Part shown: positions 24,249-32,196 of the stretch, one piece after another | Numbering within the stretch: position 1 is the stretch's first letter | Layout of the letters: each line of letters begins with the position of its first letter | Assembly: GCA_964448675.1 (NCBI GenBank) | Contig: CAYUZU010000035.1 | Span: forward strand, 1-41,137 | Direction: 5' to 3' | Source of the DNA: CAYUZU01 sp964448675 | GTDB lineage: Bacteria > Planctomycetota > Phycisphaerae > UBA1845 > Fen-1342 | DNA length: 41,137 nucleotides | Made by a program: the position numbers and the translations under genes | Notes under the pieces: model-generated | The model's database searches: none | Told to the model about the DNA's origin: nothing | What the model saw: only the letters and a program-made list of their open reading frames with translations

Positions 24249-24940
24249 GCGCGAGAGACACGATCCTGAGCCGGGTGCGCCGGGCGCTGGAGCGCCCCGC
24301 GGCAGCAGCGGTGCGGCGACGCACGGACACGCCGCCGGACGATCTTGTAGCTACGGCGCGTGCCGCCCTGCCGCGCGTTCCGCACGACTTTGAAGGGCGG
24401 TGCCAGCTATTTGCGGAACGTGCGGCGTCGTTGCGTGCGACGTTTGTTCGCGTGCCAACACGGGCCGCGCTCGTCGAGCGTGTGCAGACCATGGCACGCG
24501 AGGCGGCGTGGCAGCGGGTTGCCACGCACGAGGACGAGCTGAACCGCGCCGCTTGCATGGCGACAGGGGCCGAGGTCATGACGGTCTGTGCGGATTATGA
24601 TCGCGGTCGTCTCGCCGCGTGCGACGCGGGCGTCAGTCGTTGCGAGGCGCTGATTGCCCAGACGGGCAGCGTGCTGGTGAGCACCGCATCGAGCGGTGGT
24701 CGGGCGCTGTCGGTGTTGCCGCCACACCACGTCGTGCTGGCGACACGTGAACAACTCGTCGGAGACCTGTTCGACGGCTATGCTTGCATTGGTCGGAAGT
24801 ATGGCGACGACTGGCCGTCGTTGATTTCACTGATCACGGGGCCAAGTCGAACGGGGGACATCGAGCGGACGTTGGTGCTCGGCGCGCATGGGCCGCGCGA
24901 ACTGACGATTATCCTGCTCGACGGAGACACGAGCGAATGA
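24245..24940 (+). CDS. lutC: LutC-type LUD-domain lactate oxidation subunit
   Basis: The GTG at 24245 overlaps the lutB stop (GTGA) and gives 231 residues opening with SARDTILSRVRRALERP, the standard LutC start. Conserved LUD motifs: ISQTGS-type IAQTGSVLVSTASSGGRALS, PPHHVVLATREQLV and the C-terminal TGPSRTGDIERTLVLGAHGP. Known role: third component of the L-lactate dehydrogenase complex LutABC. Its stop overlaps the start of the GH78 gene (ATGA), so lactate oxidation and rhamnoside hydrolysis are translationally coupled here. This is an unusual arrangement. Confidence 0.94.
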   Translation: MSARDTILSRVRRALERPAAAAVRRRTDTPPDDLVATARAALPRVPHDFEGRCQLFAERAASLRATFVRVPTRAALVERVQTMAREAAWQRVATHEDELNRAACMATGAEVMTVCADYDRGRLAACDAGVSRCEALIAQTGSVLVSTASSGGRALSVLPPHHVVLATREQLVGDLFDGYACIGRKYGDDWPSLISLITGPSRTGDIERTLVLGAHGPRELTIILLDGDTSE

Positions 24941-27900
24941 GCTTTGCGCCAACCGATCTGCGCTGTGAGTACTTGCGCGACCCGGTGGGGCTGGGCGCAA
25001 CCGCTCCGCGATTCTCGTGGCGACTGCCCGCGACAGACGCCTCCGCCACGCAGCAAGCGTACGAAGTCGAGGTCGCCGAAAGCACCGGAGCGTTCGCGGC
25101 AAGCGATGGGCCGAAGCTCTGGACAACGGGCCGCGTGGCATCGGCCACATCCGTCCATGTGAGATACGCCGGGCCGCCATTGTCGTCCGGCCAACGCTAC
25201 TTCTGGCGGGTACGCGTGTGGGATGCCGCGAATGAGTGTTCAGCGTGGAGCGACGTGGCGCACTGGGTCACGGGCATCATGGACCCCGTAGCATGGGAAG
25301 CGGCTGACTGGATCGGTTTGCCCGTGGATTCGGAGCCCGCGCCGGCGCTGCTTGACCTGATCGCCGCCGCAGACTGGATTGCATTGCCAAGGGAAGTGGC
25401 CGTGCCGGAAGGCTGCAACACGAACGTGGCGTTTCGTCAGGAAGTCGCGGTGCCGCCAGGGGGGATTGCGCAGGCTTGGCTAGTCGCAGGATCGAGCAGC
25501 AACCTGGTTTTCGACGTGAACCAGCGGCCGATCGCGGTGTGCCAGGGCCATCGGCCTGCGGTCGCGGTCAACGTGACTGATCTTCTCACGCCGGGCGCGA
25601 ACGTTCTCGCGGCGACGATCGTGCATGAGGGTCGGTCGGCGGTGCCGATCGCGTTGCGGGCAGCGCTGCAAATCCACCATCACGATGGGCGCGTGGAGGT
25701 ATGCCGAACGGACGGAAGCTGGCGTGTCGCCGTCGCCCCGCCTTTCGCCTGGAAGCAGTGCGGCTTTGCTGACCTGGCGTGGTCGCCGGCACAGTGCCTG
25801 GCAGAAGGCGAGCTCGGCCTCGGCGCGGTAGAGCAGGTCGTCGACGAGCATCGATCGGTCCCCGCGGTGTACTTGCGGCGGGATTGGTCGCTGCCGGCCG
25901 GCGCAACCGAAGCGGTGCTGCACGTGCTCGGGCTCGGCTATCACGAGGTGTACATTAACGGGCAGCGTGTTGGTGACCACGTGCTGGATCCCGGTTTGAC
26001 CGACTATCGTAAACGCGTGCTGAGCGTCACGCACGATGTTTTCCCACTGGTGCGACCCGGGCGCAATGTGGTCGGCGTCATACTCGGCAACGGACGCTTC
26101 TTTGCTCCGCGGCGGCGCATGCCGGTACCGACGATCCACTTCGGTTCCCCGCGGCTACGGCTGCTGCTCGAGTGGCGGGCAGCGGATGGCACGCGACAGA
26201 GGCTCTGCTCGGATCGTCGGTGGTTCGGCACCACCGACGGCCCGATTCTCGCGAACAATGACTATGACGGCGAGTCCTATGACGCGCGGCGCGAGCAGGC
26301 AGACTGGTGTGATGTCGGCTTCGAGGCTGGGCCCTGGAAGCCGGTGCAGGTTTACGCACCGCTGGCGGCGCGCCCGGTCGCACAGATGGCCGAGCCGGTC
26401 CGCGTTACGGAGCGTCTGCCGGCGCGGCAGGTACGGACCGTGTCACCGGGCGTTCACATCGTCGACTTCGGACAGAATGTCGTCGGTTGGGTCCGGCTCC
26501 GTGTGCGCGGTGAGCGGGGCACATGCGTCCGGCTGCGGCACGCCGAGCGGCTGACTGAGGATGGCCGGCTTTCGCTGGCCGGGTTGCGAAGTTGCCGGGT
26601 AACGGATGAGTACACACTCCGCGGCGGCGGGGAGGAAGTCTATGAACCGCGTTTCACGTATCACGGATTCCGCTATGTGGAATTGACGGGGCTGGGTGGT
26701 CGGCCCGGGCTGGACGACGTCGAGGCCTGTGTGGTGCATACGGATGCAGAGCGTGTCGGGGACTTCCGCTGTAGCGATCCGATCATCAATCGCGTCTTCG
26801 AGAACTTCGTGTGGGGGGTGCGCGGCAACCTGCGGAGCGTGCCGACCGACTGCCCGCAACGTGACGAACGGCATGGCTGGCTCGGCGACATTGCCAACAT
26901 CTCCAAGGGGGAGAACTATGTCTTTCGCACCGTCAACTTCTACCGCAAGTGGCTCGCGGACATTCGCGACGCCCAGCGCGATGATGGCAACTTGCCCGAC
27001 CTCGCGCCGCCTTACTGGGACTTCTACTCTGGCAATGTCACGTGGCCGGCGGCGTACGTCGTCATCGCCGGCTGGCTGTATGAGCAGTTCGGCGACCGCG
27101 ATATTCTTCGTGAACACTACCCGGCCATGTGTCGCTGGCTGGCGCACTTGCGGAAACAGTATGACGGTGACTTGCTGCGCTATGACACCTACGGTGATTG
27201 GTGCGTCCCGCCCGAGTCGCCCGAGCTGATTCACAGCGAGGACCCGAACCGCCATACGGATGGAACGCTGCTGGCCATGGCAACGCATGTGCATGTTCTG
27301 CGGCTCGTGGCCCGCATGGCCCGTGTGCTTGACGAGCACGAGGATGCCGCGCGCTTCGATGCGGAGGCCGCCACCGTGGCCACCCGGTACCACGAGCACT
27401 TCTACGATTCGGATCGGTGGTGCTACGGCAACGGCACGCAGACGTCCTTCGCGCTCTCGCTCTCGTTCGGGCTCGTACCGGAGCACCTGCGGCCGCACGT
27501 CGCTGCGGCGTTTGGTCGCCGCGTGCGCGACCAGGACGGCGGGCACATCGCCACGGGCCTGGTCGGTGGCCAGTGGCTGTTGCGTGCGCTCGATGACTGT
27601 GGCCACGGCGACCTTGCGCTACAAATGGCGCAACAGCGCGACTACCCGAGCTGGGGCTACATGGTCGAGCGCGGAGCGACGACCTTGTGGGAACTGTGGA
27701 ACGGCGACACCGCGGACCCGACGATGAACTCGCACAATCATCTCATGTTGGCCGGTGATCTGCCGATCTGGCTTTTCGAGCGTCTGGCGGGCATTCAGGC
27801 CCAGTGGGATACGCCCGGCTACGCGAGATTCGTGCTCGCACCGCGTTTTGCTGCCGGCTTGGCGCATGTGGCCGCCCATCATGAGACCATTCGCGGGACG

Positions 27901-28155
27901 ATCCGCAGCGCGTGGCAGCGAACCGGCAGTATCGTCGCGTACCGCGCAACCGTGCCGCCGACGAGCAGCGCGGAGTTGCGGCTGGATGCAAGTGGCGTGG
28001 CCATCGCCCGCGTGGCATTGGACGGTCACATGCTATGGGAGCATGGTTCGCCAACCCGCAGTGAACTGGACCTGCGCACCGAACCGGCCGGACCGGTGCT
28101 GGCCTTGCCCCCCGGCAGCTACGTATTCGAGATCGAGCAGCAGCCCGCGGTTTGA
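24937..28155 (+). CDS. GH78 alpha-L-rhamnosidase, cytoplasmic
   Basis: The ATG at 24937 overlaps the lutC stop (ATGA), so it is chosen over the in-frame ATG 24784. 1072 residues, usual for large GH78 enzymes. The opening is the Bac_rhamnosid N region (PTDLRCEYLRDPVGLGATAP, RFSWRLP). A beta-sandwich follows (VLHVLGLGYHEVYINGQRVG, VVGVILGNGRFF), then the concanavalin-like domain (HIVDFGQNVVGWVRLRV, RHAERLTEDGRL). The (alpha/alpha)6 catalytic barrel carries the hallmark D638-CPQRDERHGWLGD (Glu644 probable general acid) and GATTLWELWNGD. The C-terminal sandwich has GTIRSAWQRTG. It hydrolyses terminal alpha-L-rhamnosides. No signal peptide, so it acts on imported oligosaccharides. It ends the operon, 20 nt from the convergent sulfatase gene. 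Confidence 0.95.
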   Translation: MSFAPTDLRCEYLRDPVGLGATAPRFSWRLPATDASATQQAYEVEVAESTGAFAASDGPKLWTTGRVASATSVHVRYAGPPLSSGQRYFWRVRVWDAANECSAWSDVAHWVTGIMDPVAWEAADWIGLPVDSEPAPALLDLIAAADWIALPREVAVPEGCNTNVAFRQEVAVPPGGIAQAWLVAGSSSNLVFDVNQRPIAVCQGHRPAVAVNVTDLLTPGANVLAATIVHEGRSAVPIALRAALQIHHHDGRVEVCRTDGSWRVAVAPPFAWKQCGFADLAWSPAQCLAEGELGLGAVEQVVDEHRSVPAVYLRRDWSLPAGATEAVLHVLGLGYHEVYINGQRVGDHVLDPGLTDYRKRVLSVTHDVFPLVRPGRNVVGVILGNGRFFAPRRRMPVPTIHFGSPRLRLLLEWRAADGTRQRLCSDRRWFGTTDGPILANNDYDGESYDARREQADWCDVGFEAGPWKPVQVYAPLAARPVAQMAEPVRVTERLPARQVRTVSPGVHIVDFGQNVVGWVRLRVRGERGTCVRLRHAERLTEDGRLSLAGLRSCRVTDEYTLRGGGEEVYEPRFTYHGFRYVELTGLGGRPGLDDVEACVVHTDAERVGDFRCSDPIINRVFENFVWGVRGNLRSVPTDCPQRDERHGWLGDIANISKGENYVFRTVNFYRKWLADIRDAQRDDGNLPDLAPPYWDFYSGNVTWPAAYVVIAGWLYEQFGDRDILREHYPAMCRWLAHLRKQYDGDLLRYDTYGDWCVPPESPELIHSEDPNRHTDGTLLAMATHVHVLRLVARMARVLDEHEDAARFDAEAATVATRYHEHFYDSDRWCYGNGTQTSFALSLSFGLVPEHLRPHVAAAFGRRVRDQDGGHIATGLVGGQWLLRALDDCGHGDLALQMAQQRDYPSWGYMVERGATTLWELWNGDTADPTMNSHNHLMLAGDLPIWLFERLAGIQAQWDTPGYARFVLAPRFAAGLAHVAAHHETIRGTIRSAWQRTGSIVAYRATVPPTSSAELRLDASGVAIARVALDGHMLWEHGSPTRSELDLRTEPAGPVLALPPGSYVFEIEQQPAV

Positions 28156-28178
28156 CGGGCACCGTCCCGCGGCCGTCA
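28153..28178. terminator. Shared palindrome between convergent gene ends
   Basis: TGACGG (28153-28158) and CCGTCA (28173-28178) form an inverted repeat, with an inner GACGG-GCA-CCGTC alternative. Each arm contains the stop codon of one of the two convergent genes. No T-run is present; a compact bidirectional stop signal is plausible. Confidence 0.35.
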
Positions 28179-30161
28179 GAACGAGCGGCGCAGCCGGACC
28201 GTGCCGCGCGGCATATGCAGATGGACCTGTAGCGATGGCTGCACGGGGAACTCCAGCAGGAAGATGTTCTGGCGCGCCAGCAAGGGTGGATTGAAGATTG
28301 ACTCGAGCAGCTCCGGCGGCTGGTGCGCGCCGGGGCTGTCGTTATAGAGTCGTCCGTTGACGTACCCCCGCATCGGCACGATCGGCGCGAAGGTCACCAG
28401 CACGAACGGATCGTAGTCCACCAGACGCTCGAGCACGATGGCGACAAACGCCGTGCGATCCGACGCGTCGGCCAGAAGATCCGCCAGCATGTGCTTACCG
28501 GCGATGCCCGTGCCGGTTTGCTCATGCCGATGCCAGCGATAGGCCTGTTGGCCGACTTGCGCGACATTGCGGCGCGGGTCGAAGAACGGCTCGCGCAGCA
28601 GTTGCGTTCGTACCGCGTCGCGGTCGGCCGTCGGCACGGGGTCGAGCACCCACAGCGTGTCCGCGGATGTTTTTTCCACCAGCGCCCACTGATTCTCGCG
28701 TTTCAGCCGGGCGAGGCGCTTCTCGAGTGCGGTGCGCGCAGCGGCGTAGCGGGGCTCGTCCGCCACATTCCGCATTTCGAGCGGATCGCGCTGGAGGTCG
28801 TAGAGTTCGACGAACGGACGGCTCAACCACGGGTACGTGATCAACTTGTGGCGCTCCGTGCGAACAGCGACCTGCCCCGGGATCTCGTCGCCGAAGCTGA
28901 TCGTCTCGAACAGGAAGTCGTCGCGCCAATCGCCGGCCGGCTTGTCATTGGTGAGCAAGGGCCACGCGCTGCGGCCAGTCATCTCATGCGGCACCGCGCC
29001 GGTACACACGTCGAGAATCGTCGGGGCAATGTCGATGTTGAGCATCATCTCGGTCCGATGTTGTCCGGCGCGAATGCCGCGAGGATACCGCATCAGCATT
29101 GGCACGCGCATGGCCTCTTCGTGGCAGAAGTGCTTTTCGGTCAGGCCATGCTCGCCGAGGGTATAGCCCTGGTCGCTGGTGTAGAGCACGAGCGTATCGT
29201 CGGCGCACCCCTGCCCATCGAGGGCGTCCAGAACGCGTCCGACAGCGTCATCAATCGCCAGCGTACTGCGATAGTAGGACTTGACGTAATTCTCCCACGA
29301 GCCGAACTTCGGGATCGCCCCATGGAACGTCTTCACGTCGAGGGTGTTCTTGAGTTCGGGCAGGCGCCCGGACACCGCATAGTCCTCGTCGAAAGAAGGC
29401 GGCTTGGGGATCTTCGCATCATCGAACGCGCGCGCGTGCCGTGGCGGGTACTGGAAGTCGAGGTGCGGGGCCTTGAGCCCGATAAACAGGCAGAATGGCT
29501 GGTCCTCCCGCGCAGCATGCGCGATGTGCACGGCGGCCATCTCCGACAGAATGTCGTCAGAGAAGCCGTCGTACCGCTTCATCGCGCCGTTGACTGTAAT
29601 GTGCGTGTCGAAGTACTCGCCCAGCCAGACGAAGCCCGCCCAATGGTCGTACCCGGGCATCGCCCGATCGCCCCGCCCCAGGTGCCACTTGCCGATGTGT
29701 GCCGCATGATAACCCGCAGCGTGGAGGTGTGACGGGAACGGCGTCTGGGTCGCGCGAAACGAGTTATTCGTCCAGATGATGTACGGCGCGGCAGCCTGAA
29801 ACGCGTACTTGCCGGTGAGAATGCCGCCGCGACTCGGCGAGCACACCCCCGTTGTCGCGAACGCGTTCTCGAAAACGGCGCCCTCCTGCGCGAGACGGTC
29901 GAGGTTCGGCGTGCGGATGATCGAATGCCCCGTGCAGCTCATCAGGTCCGCGCGGTGATCGTCAGAGCAGATCACGACGACATTCGGCCGGCGCGTCGGC
30001 CGCGAAGCCGTTCCGCTGGCCCTGGCCGTCTCTGGCGTGCGTGCTTGGCTGCGCGGTGCCGGCCACGACCCGAGCAGGCCCGCGGCTGCCAGCGCCCCGG
30101 CCTTCAGCATGTCGCGGCGGTCGACGGTGGTGCCGCGCCGGTCAGTGTTCTCGTTGGTCAT
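28176..30161 (-). CDS. Tat-exported type I sulfatase
   Basis: 661 residues. A twin-arginine signal is present (D14-RRDMLK, then AGALAAAGLLGSW). The alkaline-phosphatase-fold sulfatase core has VVVICSDDHRADL (metal Asp67/Asp68), TPNLDRLAQEGAVFENAF and the formylglycine motif C107-S-P-S-R111 in GVCSPSRGGILTGKY. Further motifs are GYHAAHIGKWHLGR and LYTSDQGYTLGEHGLTEKH (second metal site). The C-terminal part (residues 420-661) carries the usual IPGQ...LYDLQRDPLEMRN region and an unassigned tail. The target sulfate ester is unknown, presumably on a rhamnose- or fucose-rich glycan. It is the last gene of the rhaI block, 27 nt after the permease. A maturase for its cysteine is encoded at 37723-39114. 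Confidence 0.95.
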   Translation of the reverse strand: MTNENTDRRGTTVDRRDMLKAGALAAAGLLGSWPAPRSQARTPETARASGTASRPTRRPNVVVICSDDHRADLMSCTGHSIIRTPNLDRLAQEGAVFENAFATTGVCSPSRGGILTGKYAFQAAAPYIIWTNNSFRATQTPFPSHLHAAGYHAAHIGKWHLGRGDRAMPGYDHWAGFVWLGEYFDTHITVNGAMKRYDGFSDDILSEMAAVHIAHAAREDQPFCLFIGLKAPHLDFQYPPRHARAFDDAKIPKPPSFDEDYAVSGRLPELKNTLDVKTFHGAIPKFGSWENYVKSYYRSTLAIDDAVGRVLDALDGQGCADDTLVLYTSDQGYTLGEHGLTEKHFCHEEAMRVPMLMRYPRGIRAGQHRTEMMLNIDIAPTILDVCTGAVPHEMTGRSAWPLLTNDKPAGDWRDDFLFETISFGDEIPGQVAVRTERHKLITYPWLSRPFVELYDLQRDPLEMRNVADEPRYAAARTALEKRLARLKRENQWALVEKTSADTLWVLDPVPTADRDAVRTQLLREPFFDPRRNVAQVGQQAYRWHRHEQTGTGIAGKHMLADLLADASDRTAFVAIVLERLVDYDPFVLVTFAPIVPMRGYVNGRLYNDSPGAHQPPELLESIFNPPLLARQNIFLLEFPVQPSLQVHLHMPRGTVRLRRSF

Positions 30162-30188
30162 CGGTTCTTTCCGTTGCGAGCAGTTACT

Positions 30189-31055
30189 CTAGCCTTTAAG
30201 CGCCCCCTGCGAGACGCCGCGAATGAACGTGCGCGTGCAGAGCGCGAACAGGATGCCCAGGGGAATCGCGGAAATCGTGTAGCCGGCAAACATCTTGCCA
30301 TACTCGCCGGCCTGGGCATTGAATCGCAGCAGACCGACCGTCAACACCATGACGTCTTCGCTGCGGGTCGTGACGAACGGCCAGAGGAAGTTGTTCCACA
30401 CGCCCAGCGCACTGACGATTGCGATGGTTCCCAACACCGGCTTGCTCATGGGCAGGGCGACGTGCCAGAGTTGCCGCAGCAGACCCGCCCCATCCACCTC
30501 GGCCGCCTCGAAGAGCGCGCGGTCGATTTGCGCGAAGAAGCTGCGCAGCAGAAAGATGCCCAGCACCTGGCCGCCAGCGACATAGGGCAACACCATCACC
30601 CAGTACGTATCGAGCAAGCCGAGATCGCGAACCCACATGAATGATGGAATGAGCATCAGCACAGCGGGCAGCATCATCATCGCCAGGTACGCGTAGTACA
30701 GGACATTCTTGCCGGGGAAGTCGTAGCGCGCGAAGCAGAATCCGCCCAGCACCGAGCACACCAGAATGCCGATCAGGCTGACGGCCGTGATCACGAGACT
30801 GTTCCAGATATAGCGCCAGGTCATCTCGAACGCCTCGGCATAGTTGTCGAGCTCGAGCGGCCAGGCCGGCAACCAGAACGAGTGGTAGAACTGAAACACC
30901 GACTTGAACGATGAGATCAGCATGAAGCCGAAGGGATAGAACGTCAGGAACAGAATGAACGCGAGCGCGACTCGTGCAGCGATCCCGCCGACCCCGAGCT
31001 GGCTTGTGCGTGGGTCGATTGGCGGCGTATCGGGTTGCGGGTCTGCCTTGGTCAT
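30189..31055 (-). CDS. ABC sugar transporter permease, MalG type
   Basis: The ATG at 31055 is chosen; it lies 2 nt beyond the stop of the partner permease and has GGAG just upstream. 288 residues, six predicted membrane helices beginning ARVALAFILFLTFYPFGFML. The binding-protein-dependent transport signature (EAA loop) reads EAAEVDGAGLLRQLWHVALP. The C terminus ends IRGVSQGALKG, as in CUT1-family MalG proteins. It forms the translocation pore with the preceding permease. No ATPase gene is in the window, so a shared MsmX/UgpC-type ATPase encoded elsewhere would be needed. Confidence 0.93.
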   Translation of the reverse strand: MTKADPQPDTPPIDPRTSQLGVGGIAARVALAFILFLTFYPFGFMLISSFKSVFQFYHSFWLPAWPLELDNYAEAFEMTWRYIWNSLVITAVSLIGILVCSVLGGFCFARYDFPGKNVLYYAYLAMMMLPAVLMLIPSFMWVRDLGLLDTYWVMVLPYVAGGQVLGIFLLRSFFAQIDRALFEAAEVDGAGLLRQLWHVALPMSKPVLGTIAIVSALGVWNNFLWPFVTTRSEDVMVLTVGLLRFNAQAGEYGKMFAGYTISAIPLGILFALCTRTFIRGVSQGALKG

Positions 31056-31056
31056 C

Positions 31057-32196
31057 TCACTCCTCCGCCGGCGACCGCATGAAGCGATTGACCAGCATGC
31101 TGGCGGCCAGGAGGCCAACGAGCAGCAGCAGGCCGATGGCGCAGGCGTAGCCCATGCGTTGATAGACGAAGCCGCTCAGGTACATGTACAGGCCTGGCAC
31201 CATCGTGGCGTAGCCTGGTCCGCCGTCGCCGGTGAGAATCAGCACCGCCTCGAATCCGTTAACCACCGTGATGAGCGTGAGAATCATCAGCAAGCGTGCC
31301 TGCGGCAGGAGCAACGGCACGTGCAGGTGGCGGATTTTGCCGAAGGTGCTCAGGCCGTCGATTTCGCCGGCCTCGAAAATGCTCGTGGGGATATTGGACA
31401 GGCCGGCGTAGTAGATGAGCACGTGCACGCCCAGCGCAAACGGAAAACCGACGAACGCGATTGCCCAGAGGGCGGTGTCCGGGTCGCTCAGCCAGCCGCG
31501 GATCCACTCGCGCAAGCCGAGCGCGTGGAGCATTTCCGTCAGGATTCCCGCATCGGAGTAGATGTAACCCCAGAGCAGGAACATGACCACGCCGGGCACG
31601 ACCATCGGCATCACGACCAGGACGCGACAGGCATAGCGCGCGCGCTCGCTGCGCAAGTGGTAGATCAACTCGGCGACGATGAAGGGCATGGTCATATGTG
31701 CGACGAACACGAATGTGCCCAGCCGCACCAGGTTCCAGAGACTCTGGTGCAATACGGGATCTTGCGTCATGAGCAGGAAGTGCCCGGCGCCGATCCACTC
31801 GGGTGCCGCGCCGACGTCCCAGCGCGTAAAGGCGTGGTAGATCGCCGAGCTTGCCGGGATGTAGCTGAACACACCGACCAGCAGCACCGGTACGGCCAGC
31901 AGGGTATAGATCAGGCCGACCGGCGCCTGGCCGGCCACGTGCCGGGCGTCGCGTCGTCGCGCCAAGAACACCGCGACACATGCCAAAGCGATGTAGGCGG
32001 CCAGGATTACTGCCAACGGGCCGGCGGTCTGGTCGTTGATTCTCAGGACCAGCTCCCAGCCGAAGGCGCGCATGATCTGCTGCGCGCCGGCGAAAGCCCA
32101 GCACAGGCCGTTGGGCAACAGCATGGCGAGGAGCGTCGTCAGTCCTGCCCACGCCAGCACGGGCAGGAGCCGACTAGTCGCCTGCATCAAGCGCAT
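31057..32196 (-). CDS. ABC sugar transporter permease, MalF type
   Basis: The ATG at 32196 is chosen (GGAGGGG 7 nt upstream). It lies inside the 3' end of the solute-binding-protein gene, giving a 23-nt overlap. 379 residues, longer than a minimal permease. Two or more N-terminal helices and a loop (residues 1-110, with ILAAYIALACVAVFLARRR) precede the six core helices. The EAA loop reads EAGEIDGLSTFGKIRHLHVP. Motifs FEAVLILTGDGGPGYAT and YQRMGYACAIG are typical of CUT1 MalF-type proteins. It pairs with the MalG-type permease downstream to import rhamnose-containing oligosaccharides (substrate inferred from context). Confidence 0.92.
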   Translation of the reverse strand: MRLMQATSRLLPVLAWAGLTTLLAMLLPNGLCWAFAGAQQIMRAFGWELVLRINDQTAGPLAVILAAYIALACVAVFLARRRDARHVAGQAPVGLIYTLLAVPVLLVGVFSYIPASSAIYHAFTRWDVGAAPEWIGAGHFLLMTQDPVLHQSLWNLVRLGTFVFVAHMTMPFIVAELIYHLRSERARYACRVLVVMPMVVPGVVMFLLWGYIYSDAGILTEMLHALGLREWIRGWLSDPDTALWAIAFVGFPFALGVHVLIYYAGLSNIPTSIFEAGEIDGLSTFGKIRHLHVPLLLPQARLLMILTLITVVNGFEAVLILTGDGGPGYATMVPGLYMYLSGFVYQRMGYACAIGLLLLVGLLAASMLVNRFMRSPAEE

